From Deltaproteobacteria bacterium (GTDB taxonomy: Bacteria > Desulfobacterota > Desulfarculia > Adiutricales > Adiutricaceae): 6,521 nt of DNA. Positions 1 to 5,224 of this stretch are shown here, in pieces; within the stretch, counting starts at the first letter, position 1; every line of letters starts with the position of its first letter. The position numbers were made by a program, and so were the translations under genes. The notes under the pieces are model-generated. The model had not been told where the DNA came from, made no database searches, and was given only the letters and a program-made list of their open reading frames with translations. The stretch is taken from NCBI GenBank assembly GCA_031279525.1, contig JAITIH010000159.1, positions 1-6,521 of the forward strand, read 5' to 3'.

Positions 1-369
1 CAATATTGTTCTGTCAGGCCCGTTGCCTCTTAAACTATATGAATACTGACTTCTGAACCCTCCCCCGGATTCGAGGACAGGGCTAACTTGAACGCCTGGC
101 ATTTCCCTTAAGTAGTCAATCGTGTTAGGGAGCGGTCTTTCCTCAATTTCTTTTTCCCCTATAACGCTGATCGACAGGGGAACCTCCGATAAATCTTTGA
201 GCACCCTGGTGGAAGTGACCATAATTGGTTCTAGTTTCATAGAACCATCGCTATCTGGCTCCTGAGCGACAACTAAAGATGCGTTAAAAATTGGTGATGA
301 CAAGATAAAAGTAACTAATAGGACTGACTTAAGTCCATTTAAAAAGCTTAACGTATGTTTAATGATCAT
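1..369 (-). CDS. TonB-dependent outer-membrane receptor, N-terminal 123 residues (runs off left edge)
   Basis: My translation of the minus strand from ATG at 369-367 stays open to the window edge. Residues 1-36 look like a signal peptide: Lys4 and Lys14, a hydrophobic core SVLLVTFIL (15-23), and a likely cleavage near VVAQ (33-36). Residues 47-55, EPIMVTSTR, have the form of a TonB box. Then comes a plug-domain start: DLSEVPLSISVIGEKEIEER (59-78), YLREMPGVQVS (86-96) and SLRGNGPDRTIL (112-123), all characteristic of TonB-dependent receptor plugs. Such proteins import siderophores, cobalamin, metals or glycans across the outer membrane using TonB-ExbB-ExbD energy. The substrate cannot be told, because the barrel is outside the window. 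The start is supported by AAGGAGG five bases upstream. Base composition is visibly less GC-rich than the two-component and xerD genes, which may reflect transfer. The family call is firm; the substrate is unknown. Confidence 0.9.
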   Translation of the reverse strand, partial: MIIKHTLSFLNGLKSVLLVTFILSSPIFNASLVVAQEPDSDGSMKLEPIMVTSTRVLKDLSEVPLSISVIGEKEIEERPLPNTIDYLREMPGVQVSPVLESGGGFRSQYSYSLRGNGPDRTIL

Positions 370-374
370 AATTA

Positions 375-381
375 CCTCCTT
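375..381 (-). promoter_or_regulatory. Ribosome binding site of the TonB-dependent receptor
   Basis: Read on the minus strand this is AAGGAGG, a near-perfect anti-16S match, followed by five bases (TAATT) and the ATG at 369. It fixes the receptor start. It is by far the strongest ribosome binding site in the window. Confidence 0.85.
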
Positions 382-399
382 AATCGGGCTTTGACAGCC

Positions 400-753
400 T
401 TACTGGTAACTTTTGGCCACGGCGGCCATTCGCCCATAGACGGCAGGATCGCTGAATGGACTGGGCCGTTCAACGCCTTCTTCAAAGATGGAGACCTTCT
501 TTGACCGCCTTAAGGCCAGCCTCGTCAATCCGCCTTAATATTTAAACTTGGGAATGGACGCCGGCGGCCCGGTCAGATAAATCTTGAGCGGTCCGCCGAC
601 GCCGGCTCCGACCGGGCACAGGCCGGGATCGCCAGCCCGGAGTCGCGACTTTGTAAGTCTCCTAACGAGAGTCTTGCCGCCAGCGGAGAGCCGAGACTGG
701 CGCCCAAATAATCCCCGCGTCTCTAAAACGCGAGAGTCAAACTTAGGGATGGC
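400..753 (-). pseudogene. Possible decayed reading frame ending just before the receptor
   Basis: One minus-strand frame is open from 753 down to a TAA at 537-535 and, after that single stop, open again to a TAA at 402-400, about 118 codons in all. The second part reads like an ordinary protein C-terminus (for example SIFEEGVERPSPFSDPAVYG, then RMAAVAKSYQ and stop). It ends only 31 bases before the receptor ATG, on the same strand. I do not recognise the family. The upstream part is rich in Arg, Gly and Leu and may simply be GC-rich noncoding DNA. No start codon with a ribosome binding site is visible. If real, it would be a gene inactivated by a nonsense change and loss of its 5' end. The alternative is chance open frames in GC-rich DNA. 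Confidence 0.2.
544..752. repeat. 14-bp imperfect direct repeat bounding about 180 bp
   Basis: AAACTTGGGAATGG at 544-557 and AAACTTAGGGATGG at 739-752 match at 12 of 14 positions in the same orientation. They enclose 181 bp of GC-rich, hairpin-prone sequence. This could mark the edges of a small inserted unit or a duplicated end, but it may be chance. Confidence 0.3.
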
Positions 754-1204
754 TTAAAAGGCTTAAACCGTCCCGACGGCGAAAGCCACCGCCCACGCCG
801 GCGCCGTTTCGGGCGGCGGCGCCGCGGCTCAACGCGGGTATCGGCCAAGCCCCCATGGGAAGGCCTAAAGGCTCGCCATCCACGGAAAACGCGTGATCTT
901 CCCTTCGTTCGCCGGTAATGACCGAAACCGGCCGCGGCGTTTCAGTGAGGGGAGCCGCCGTCTTGTTTTCCAGCCAGGTCTCGCCGGTCGAGATATCCGG
1001 GGAGCCGGCGACGGAAACAGGGTCTGAGATCAGGTTCCCGGCCCTGAAAGCCCGGGAAGTTTGAGCCGCCGGGAGGGATCGCCGACGCGCCGGCCGACAA
1101 TAACTGCGGCCATTAATCGCGCCGCTCTTCGGGCGAAAATCACGGTCCGGCGATTCACAAGCAAGATCTCTTAAACGACTTAAGCTTCGTCCGCGAAAAT
1201 TAAT
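743..1204 (-). pseudogene. Possible coding remnant with a TonB-plug-like motif
   Basis: This minus-strand frame has no stop from 1204 down to a TAA at 745-743, about 153 codons, and many of its codons end in G or C, as in the real GC-rich genes here. Between about 902 and 958 it reads APLTETPRPVSVITGERR, which resembles the first strand of a TonB-receptor plug; the neighbouring true receptor has DLSEVPLSISVIGEKEIEER at the equivalent place. After this stretch the resemblance stops: no PGV or RG-type motif follows. The only ATG in frame lies downstream of the motif (near 856), and no signal peptide is visible. It could be a decayed duplicate of the receptor's 5' part or a coincidence in GC-rich sequence. 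I lean only weakly to a remnant. Confidence 0.2.
800..823. repeat. GC-rich inverted repeat (7-bp arms)
   Basis: GGCGCCG at 800-806 pairs perfectly with CGGCGCC at 817-823 across a 10-base loop. No T-run follows on either strand, so it is not an intrinsic terminator. Its role is unknown. Confidence 0.4.
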
Positions 1205-1396
1205 TTAGCAAAAGGAAATGCCGCGTTGGTGAATCTACGGTTAAAAATTGTTGCGGAATTGTTAACGGCCAAATGAGCGTCGTTTTAAAGGATCTAAATC
1301 GTCATTCGGGCGGACGTGAACGGGGGGCGGATTTTTAGCCGCGAAAAGCGCGGCCGTTCGGTTGGAGCCGGCTGGGACAGCGATCGGAAGAAACCG

Positions 1397-1422
1397 AAAA
1401 AAAGCTCGGCGGGAACCGAGCT
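1397..1422 (-). terminator. Intrinsic terminator reading leftward, no gene behind it
   Basis: On the minus strand AGCTCGG (1422-1416), a six-base loop and CCGAGCT (1409-1403) form a perfect 7-bp stem followed directly by a run of T (1403-1397). This is a textbook Rho-independent terminator for minus-strand transcription. No minus-strand gene lies between it and the right-hand promoter region, so it probably ends a short RNA or insulates the 370-1390 region from transcription starting near 1500-1700. Confidence 0.65.
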
Positions 1423-1502
1423 ATTGATAATAAAACTCATTAATGTTAAAGTGAATTCGTCCGCCAAAAAAGATGGCCTCGCAAAAAGCCCGAAAAACTG
1501 AA
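1397..1502 (-). ncRNA. Candidate small RNA of about 105 nt
   Basis: A minus-strand extended -10 promoter (TGTTAAAAT, complement of 1517-1509) would start transcription near 1502, and the strong intrinsic terminator would end it near 1397. The stretch between has no credible reading frame: the minus-strand frame from ATG at 1518 runs straight through the terminator hairpin and has no ribosome binding site. No -35 box is clear. The call rests on the promoter-plus-terminator geometry only; the RNA family is unknown. Confidence 0.3.
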
Positions 1503-1508
1503 AATCAT

Positions 1509-1517
1509 ATTTTAACA
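1509..1517 (-). promoter_or_regulatory. Extended -10 promoter candidate for the leftward small RNA
   Basis: Minus strand reads TGT followed by TAAAAT, a TGn extended -10 with five of six consensus bases. I see no good -35 hexamer at 16-18 bp, which extended -10 promoters can tolerate. In AT-rich DNA such matches arise by chance. Confidence 0.3.
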
Positions 1518-1547
1518 TACTGAATTTATTAAATATTTTTCCTCAGA

Positions 1548-1568
1548 TCCCTGAAAACAGGGGTTTTT
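1548..1568 (+). terminator. Weak intrinsic terminator reading rightward
   Basis: CCCTG (1549-1553), an AAAA loop and CAGGG (1558-1562) form a 5-bp stem, extendable by a T-G pair (1548/1563), followed by five T (1564-1568). It would stop plus-strand transcripts before the response-regulator promoter. No plus-strand gene upstream is evident. Confidence 0.45.
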
Positions 1569-1649
1569 GCGAGGGCGTCAAAAAAACGCGGATTTTTTCT
1601 GAACGTATATCTCCAGTAAATAAGTCGTTAAATTATTCTTTTATTTTTA

Positions 1650-1678
1650 TGGACCTTATTCTTGTATATTAATATAAA
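1650..1678 (+). promoter_or_regulatory. Candidate sigma-70 promoter of the two-component operon
   Basis: TGGACC (1650-1655, four of six matches to TTGACA) and TATAAA (1673-1678, five of six to TATAAT) are separated by 17 bp. A start near 1685 would give a leader of some 30-40 nt. A second TATAAA at 1701-1706 could instead give an almost leaderless message, which would suit the missing ribosome binding site. The region is very AT-rich, so several matches are expected. Confidence 0.35.
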
Positions 1679-1691
1679 GTTAATTAACTTT
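1676..1691. promoter_or_regulatory. Perfect 16-bp palindrome at the regulator promoter, possible operator
   Basis: AAAGTTAATTAACTTT is a perfect palindrome overlapping the proposed -10/start region, 26 bp before the first possible start codon of the regulator. OmpR-family regulators commonly control their own promoters, though they usually bind direct rather than inverted repeats. Its use as an autoregulatory site is inference. Confidence 0.35.
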
Positions 1692-1717
1692 TTATTTTTT
1701 TATAAATACTTTTTTTT

Positions 1718-2446
1718 GTGCATGCTATGGAACGCTCAGTTTTAGTTATTGATGACGATATTATCCTTTGCGACGCTATTTCCGACTATCTTGAGCCTTA
1801 TGGCTTCGCGATCAAAAGCCGTGGCGACGGCCGGGGCGGTCTGGAGGCGGCAAGCCGCGAAGATCTGGATCTGATCCTTCTGGACGTGATGTTGCCCGAT
1901 GACCTGGACGGCCTTGAGGTTTTACGGATCATACGGGAAAGCAGCCAGGTCCCCGTAATAATGTTGACGGCCCGCGGCGACGAGATCGACCGGGTCCTGG
2001 GCCTGGAGCTTGGGGCCGACGACTATCTCACCAAACCGTTCAGCTTAAGGGAGCTTCTGGCCCGGGTCAAAGCCCTCTTAAGGCGCGGCTTGAGTCAGGG
2101 AGCCACGCGGGCCGAGCTAGGCGCTCCCGCGCCGCCGCCCCGGTCCGTGGTCAAAAGCGGGCCTTTTTCCCTTGACGCGGGCCTCCGCCGCCTGAGCGTG
2201 GGCCAAAACGAGATTTGGCTTTCGGCCACCCAAACTTCCATTCTTAAGGTGCTGATGGAAAACCCCTGGACGACTTTGCCTCGGGACTGGTTGATCCGGG
2301 CGGCCTTAGGCCAGGATCACAACATCGCCGACCGGGGAGTGGACGTGCACATGAGCCACATCCGCTCCATGCTCAAAAAATTGGCCCCGGAACTGTCCCC
2401 CATCCAAACTTTAAGGGGGGCCGGTTACACCTGGATTGGCGAATAA
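1718..2446 (+). CDS. OmpR-family two-component response regulator
   Basis: A 242-residue DNA-binding response regulator (240 is typical). The N-terminal receiver domain (about 8-125) has the acidic pair D12-D13, phospho-acceptor D56 in LILLDVMLP, T84 in IMLTAR and K106 in LTKPF. The C-terminal winged helix (about 147-240) shows the family pattern DRGVDVHMSHIRSMLKKL followed by IQTLRGAGYTWI. Phosphorylation at D56 by the kinase encoded next should drive dimerisation and promoter binding. The loop after D56 reads DVMLPDDLDG, one residue longer than the usual DxMLPxxDG. A 25-residue Ala/Pro/Arg-rich linker joins the domains. The start may be GTG 1718 or ATG 1727, which gives MERSVLVIDDD and fits family N-termini better; neither has a ribosome binding site. 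Residue numbers count from GTG. The gene overlaps the kinase by one base. Target genes are unknown. Confidence 0.95.
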   Translation: MHAMERSVLVIDDDIILCDAISDYLEPYGFAIKSRGDGRGGLEAASREDLDLILLDVMLPDDLDGLEVLRIIRESSQVPVIMLTARGDEIDRVLGLELGADDYLTKPFSLRELLARVKALLRRGLSQGATRAELGAPAPPPRSVVKSGPFSLDAGLRRLSVGQNEIWLSATQTSILKVLMENPWTTLPRDWLIRAALGQDHNIADRGVDVHMSHIRSMLKKLAPELSPIQTLRGAGYTWIGE

Positions 2447-4017
2447 TGAAGGTCGCGGCGCTCAAAAAATTTTTCGGAGGCTTCCACTTCCGGCTGTTTT
2501 TCTTCACCGTGGCCATGATTATCTTGGCCCAGGGAGTTTATGTCTTCATCATTCGCTTAAACTCCGGCGGCGACGCCGTTTTGCGCCTTAAGCTCCACAA
2601 GTACCTTACCGTCAACGTGAAAAAACCCTTAACCGGCCGGCTCCTCCAAGAGGCCGAACACATCATGGATTTCTATAACGGCTACGGGCCTCAACTGTGG
2701 TTCGAAAGTCCGGACGGAGCCGTCCTAGCCGGCTCCCCAGTGCCGGGTCTGCGCCCGACGGCGCGGGCCAAACTCGGCCAACCCCTGGAATTCCCCGACG
2801 GGACGCGGATCTGGCGGGGCCGGGCCGACTGGGAAACCGGTAAAAACTCGCCTTTGGAACTGATGGTTATGCCAGTGGAACTGGCCAGCGGCCGGGCCCT
2901 CATCTGTTACACCCACTGGAGCGGGAGTTTTCCTTACCACAGCCGGCACTTTTCTTTGGGGCTGACGGCCTTGATCGTCCTGGGCGGAGCTTTAACCTGG
3001 CTTTTGGCCAAGAACCTGGCGAATCCCCTAGCCCGGCTCCGCGAGGAAGTTCTGGCCCTGGACGGCGAGAGCCTGGGCCGGGGCGTGACTGTCCAGGGAC
3101 CCCGCGAGGTGGCCGACGTGGCCAAATCGGTCAACGAACTCAGCAAGTCTTTAGAGAGGCGTGACCGGTGCCTCCGCGAACTCATGGTCGAGGTCTCCCA
3201 CGATCTCCGCTCGCCCCTGACCCGCCTGGACTTCGCCTTCACTTTCATCGCCCAGGGCCTTGACTGGGCTAAAAAACAGCTGGCGGCCGCCGAAGCCAAA
3301 GGCTTCGCGCCTCTGGATCCGCCCCTAGATTTCGGGCCGGGCGACGAACGAAGTCCGATCAGAGCCTCAGCCGGCCCGGCCCGGTCTCTGACTGGGACTG
3401 GGGGCCGGCAAGGGCCAAAGCCGGACCCCCTGGAGCTGGGCCTTAAATATCTGGCCGTTTATCGGTGCGAAATAGCTAAAATGGACGAGCTCATCGGAGC
3501 GACTCTTCTGGCCAACCGCCTGGAGCTGGGGTACGCCTTAAAAACCCCGAGTCTGCTTAACTTCACCGAACTCTGTCGGGCCACGGCGGAACTATTTAAG
3601 CCTATCTTCTCTGTCAGAGAGATGGAATTCACCATTTCTCTTGAATCAAACATTGATATTTTCGGCGAAAAAATCTTAATCGAACGTCTTTTAAACAATA
3701 TTCTTGACAACGCGGCCAAATATACCAGGCCTCGGGGCAAGATTCGCCTTTCAGTCGCCAAAAACCAGGACGAGGCCATTGACCTGGAATTGGTCAACAG
3801 CTGCGAACCCTTAGGCGAGCGGCGGTTAAACAAACTCTTTGACCCCTTTTACCAGGCCAGCGGCTCAAGCCAGGGCTGCGGTCTTGGCCTGAGCCTGGCC
3901 CGGCAAATAGTTGGAGTCCACGGCGGTCGCATCGCCGCCCACAGCGACGACAAGAGTTTTCGTCTTTCAATCGTCTGGCCGCCGTCTAACCGCCCGCTCT
4001 CCGTCGCCACTGGCTGA
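2446..4017 (+). CDS. Membrane sensor histidine kinase, CpxA-like, with insertion in the dimerisation domain
   Basis: A 523-residue inner-membrane kinase, partner of the regulator just upstream (TAATG overlap suggests coupled translation). Order: TM1 about 15-37, periplasmic sensor about 38-168 (no recognised fold), TM2 about 169-188, HAMP linker about 189-240, HisKA with phospho-acceptor H252 in EVSHDLRSPLTRL, and ATPase domain about 400-512. The H-box resembles that of CpxA. Between the two HisKA helices (about 271-332) lies a Gly/Pro/Ala/Arg-rich stretch, so H252 is some 94 residues from the helix-2 motif KMDELIGATLLANRLEL; about 40 is usual. The ATPase has the N-box (NNILDNAAKYT, 417-427), F-box (LFDPFYQ, 464-470) and G2 box (GCGLGLSLA, 477-485). 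The G1 box DxGxG is replaced by VNSCEPLGE (450-458), a change seen in some active kinases. The signal sensed is unknown. Confidence 0.93.
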   Translation: MKVAALKKFFGGFHFRLFFFTVAMIILAQGVYVFIIRLNSGGDAVLRLKLHKYLTVNVKKPLTGRLLQEAEHIMDFYNGYGPQLWFESPDGAVLAGSPVPGLRPTARAKLGQPLEFPDGTRIWRGRADWETGKNSPLELMVMPVELASGRALICYTHWSGSFPYHSRHFSLGLTALIVLGGALTWLLAKNLANPLARLREEVLALDGESLGRGVTVQGPREVADVAKSVNELSKSLERRDRCLRELMVEVSHDLRSPLTRLDFAFTFIAQGLDWAKKQLAAAEAKGFAPLDPPLDFGPGDERSPIRASAGPARSLTGTGGRQGPKPDPLELGLKYLAVYRCEIAKMDELIGATLLANRLELGYALKTPSLLNFTELCRATAELFKPIFSVREMEFTISLESNIDIFGEKILIERLLNNILDNAAKYTRPRGKIRLSVAKNQDEAIDLELVNSCEPLGERRLNKLFDPFYQASGSSQGCGLGLSLARQIVGVHGGRIAAHSDDKSFRLSIVWPPSNRPLSVATG

Positions 4018-4071
4018 AACCCTCTTTTAAGCCACCCTCGCTCCCCGCTCCGGACCGGACCCCTTTTTTAA

Positions 4072-4891
4072 AAGGCAACCGTTCACGGACCATTGAGGGA
4101 TCCAAAAAAGGTAAAAGTTAAAGACCCCAAGCCCGTCCCTTCAAACTCCCCACAAAACCCGTCCGATCCAGACGCGACCCACAGCGTCCACAAACGCCAG
4201 GGCTTTCACGCGCAACTGATGGAAACCTGCGCCAAGACTAAGGAAGGGAGCGAGGCCACGCCTCAGCTCATAACTTACGTCAATCTGGAGCCCGCCCATA
4301 ATGGCGACGCCTACGCTGTGTTGCCCGTCATAGAGGGGGCGGCGGAATCTGGGTTCAAGCCCGAAGACGTTATCGCTGAGGCGTCTTACGGATCTGACGA
4401 CAACGCGCAAAAGGCCAATGATCTTGGGGTCCAAGTCATTTCGCCCGCCGGCGGCAAAGATCCCGAGGCTGGCAAGATTAGGCGCGCCAGTTTCAAAAAA
4501 TCGGAAGTATGGTAAAAGCTATGCGTGCCCCGCTGGGCAAACGTCTTGGCCTGTCAAAGAGTCCGCGACGGGTCTTGTCGTCGCCGCCTGTAATTTGGCT
4601 TTATGCGGAGTTTGCGCCGATAAAGATAAGCGTCCAGCTTATCAAAATGGACATAAAGCCGAGCTCAAGTTCAGTCCTAAAGAAGTGCGTCTATCCCAGC
4701 GTCGCGAGTTGGAAGGGACGGAGGAATTTAAAAAAACTTTCAATGCGCGCGCTGGCGTAGAGGCGACGAACGGTCGGCTGGCTAGACAAACAGGCTTGAG
4801 GCGCCTCCGGCGCCGAGGCCTGATAAAGGCGACATTGTCCGCGTTCTGCAAAGTTTTAGGAGTCAACTTTTGGAGAATTTTGTTTATATAA
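4072..4891 (+). pseudogene. IS1182-type transposase remnant, 5'-truncated and frameshifted
   Basis: Two overlapping frames together give the C-terminal half (about 270 residues) of a DDE transposase that is usually 450-550 residues long. The first frame (in-frame from 4072; TTG at 4093 is not a convincing start) has SDPDATHSVHKRQGFHAQ with the second catalytic Asp, then LITYVNLEPAHNGDAYAVLP and VIAEASYGSDDNAQKANDLG. It stops at 4515. The second frame continues the family pattern from about 4501: SYACPAGQ, a Cys cluster CNLALCGVC, and FNARAGVEATNGRLARQTGL with the catalytic Glu, ending at 4891. A single extra A in the six-A run at 4495-4500 would explain the shift. The N-terminal half with the first Asp is missing, and I found no terminal inverted repeats. 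It is a dead relic, though a base-calling error in the A-run could account for the frameshift alone. Confidence 0.85.
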
Positions 4892-5047
4892 CAAGTAAAA
4901 TTAGCATATATAGATCAATAAACGTCATTATATAGAAAACTTTCGTAATTTTTTCTTTCCAAACCCCCCGGCAAAAAATTTCCCCCGTCTTTATTGACGA
5001 TTCATTGCAATAAGAAAACTCTTTGAGGCTTGGACGCGTTGATCCCC

Positions 5048-5067
5048 TCGAATTTTCGAATTTTTTT
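5048..5067 (+). terminator. Weak terminator-like dyad with seven T
   Basis: TCGAA (5048-5052) and TTCGA (5055-5059) form a short dyad, followed after one A by seven T (5061-5067). The two-base loop and low GC content make it a poor hairpin. CCCC (5044-5047) could also pair with the G-run from 5070. Confidence 0.25.
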
Positions 5068-5092
5068 AAGGGGGGTTTATAAGGGGGGTTTA
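5068..5092. repeat. Two tandem copies of AAGGGGGGTTTA
   Basis: Identical 12-bp copies at 5068-5079 and 5081-5092, 13 bp apart. Each contains GGGGGGTTT, the exact reverse complement of AAACCCCCC at 4961-4969, so either copy could pair with that upstream arm. Function is unknown. Confidence 0.6.
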
Positions 5093-5095
5093 CTA

Positions 5096-5115
5096 GGGCG
5101 TCATTTAAGACGCCC
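5096..5115. repeat. Perfect 7-bp hairpin GGGCGTC / GACGCCC
   Basis: GGGCGTC (5096-5102), loop ATTTAA, GACGCCC (5109-5115). There is no T-run on either side, so it is not an intrinsic terminator. It lies about 70 bp upstream of the xerD -10 element and could be a regulator site or a DNA-repeat element. Confidence 0.5.
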
Positions 5116-5155
5116 AGGCCGGCCCTAAAGCCTCGTCAATTAAAGAATTAAAAGC

Positions 5156-5191
5156 TTGGCCTCGCCAAATAATTCACGGTTGTGCTATAAT
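5156..5191 (+). promoter_or_regulatory. xerD promoter: extended -10 with a TTGGC-CTC-GCCAA dyad in the -35 region
   Basis: TATAAT at 5186-5191 is a perfect -10, and TG at 5183-5184 makes it an extended -10. No -35 hexamer stands at 17 bp. That place is partly taken by the perfect dyad TTGGC (5156-5160), CTC, GCCAA (5164-5168), a plausible protein-binding site. Transcription would start near 5198, leaving a leader of about 27 nt. Confidence 0.55.
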
Positions 5192-5213
5192 TGAAAAACA
5201 ATGGTTGATTTTT

Positions 5214-5218
5214 AAGGA
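5214..5218 (+). promoter_or_regulatory. xerD ribosome binding site
   Basis: AAGGA, six bases before ATG 5225. It supports that start. Confidence 0.7.
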
Positions 5219-5224
5219 TTTAAA

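Larger units (their letters stand above)
370..1717. other. Long intergenic region without an intact gene
   Basis: This 1.35-kb gap lies between the receptor (minus strand) and the response regulator (plus strand), so both genes point away from it. The half nearer the receptor (about 400-1200) is GC-rich and carries frames that stay open but lack usable starts, read as possible decayed genes. The half nearer the regulator (about 1200-1717) becomes progressively AT-rich and holds hairpins, a terminator on each strand and the regulator promoter. Short open frames at 1316-1501 (plus) and 1294-1518 (minus) overlap each other and the terminator hairpin and lack ribosome binding sites, so I do not call them. 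I searched the leader of the receptor for a cobalamin-riboswitch-like element and saw nothing convincing. Confidence 0.7.
4892..5224. other. Intergenic spacer between IS remnant and xerD
   Basis: No gene is visible. The spacer begins AT-rich, then contains C-runs (4964-4969, 4982-4986), a small dyad with a T-run (5048-5067), two G-run tandem repeats, a perfect hairpin and the xerD promoter, each listed separately. The first part may include the lost IS end, but I could not define an inverted repeat. Confidence 0.6.

Noticed and set aside
370..700. Cobalamin riboswitch or other leader RNA ahead of the TonB-dependent receptor
   Set aside because: No recognisable B12-box or conserved core seen on the minus strand; general GC-rich pairing is not enough.
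1218..1275. Tiny plus-strand frames after AAAAGG (ATG at 1219, then GTG at 1229)
   Set aside because: Products of 4 and about 15 residues with poor spacing to the purine-rich stretch and no identifiable function.
1316..1501. 61-codon plus-strand open frame
   Set aside because: GTG start without a ribosome binding site, crosses the terminator hairpin, Lys/Ser-rich low-complexity product, overlaps an equally open frame on the other strand.
1294..1518. 74-codon minus-strand open frame
   Set aside because: It runs through the strong leftward terminator at 1397-1422 and has no ribosome binding site; a small RNA is the better reading.
1657..1690. dif-like site: TGTATATTA as in the E. coli dif core, in a window that encodes XerD
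   Set aside because: Only the nine-base core matches; the flanking 11-bp XerC and XerD arms do not, and such AT-rich matches are expected by chance.
2691..3833. Several antisense open frames within the kinase gene
   Set aside because: They are typical shadows of a GC-rich gene, with Arg/Ser-rich products and no start signals.
4062..4075. CCTTTT-TT-AAAAGG after the kinase gene as a terminator
   Set aside because: The loop would be only two bases and no T-run follows the stem on either strand.
4495..4515. Programmed frameshifting in the transposase at the A-run
   Set aside because: The N-terminal half of the transposase is missing and the shift needed is +1, unlike the usual -1 slippage of insertion sequences; decay is simpler.
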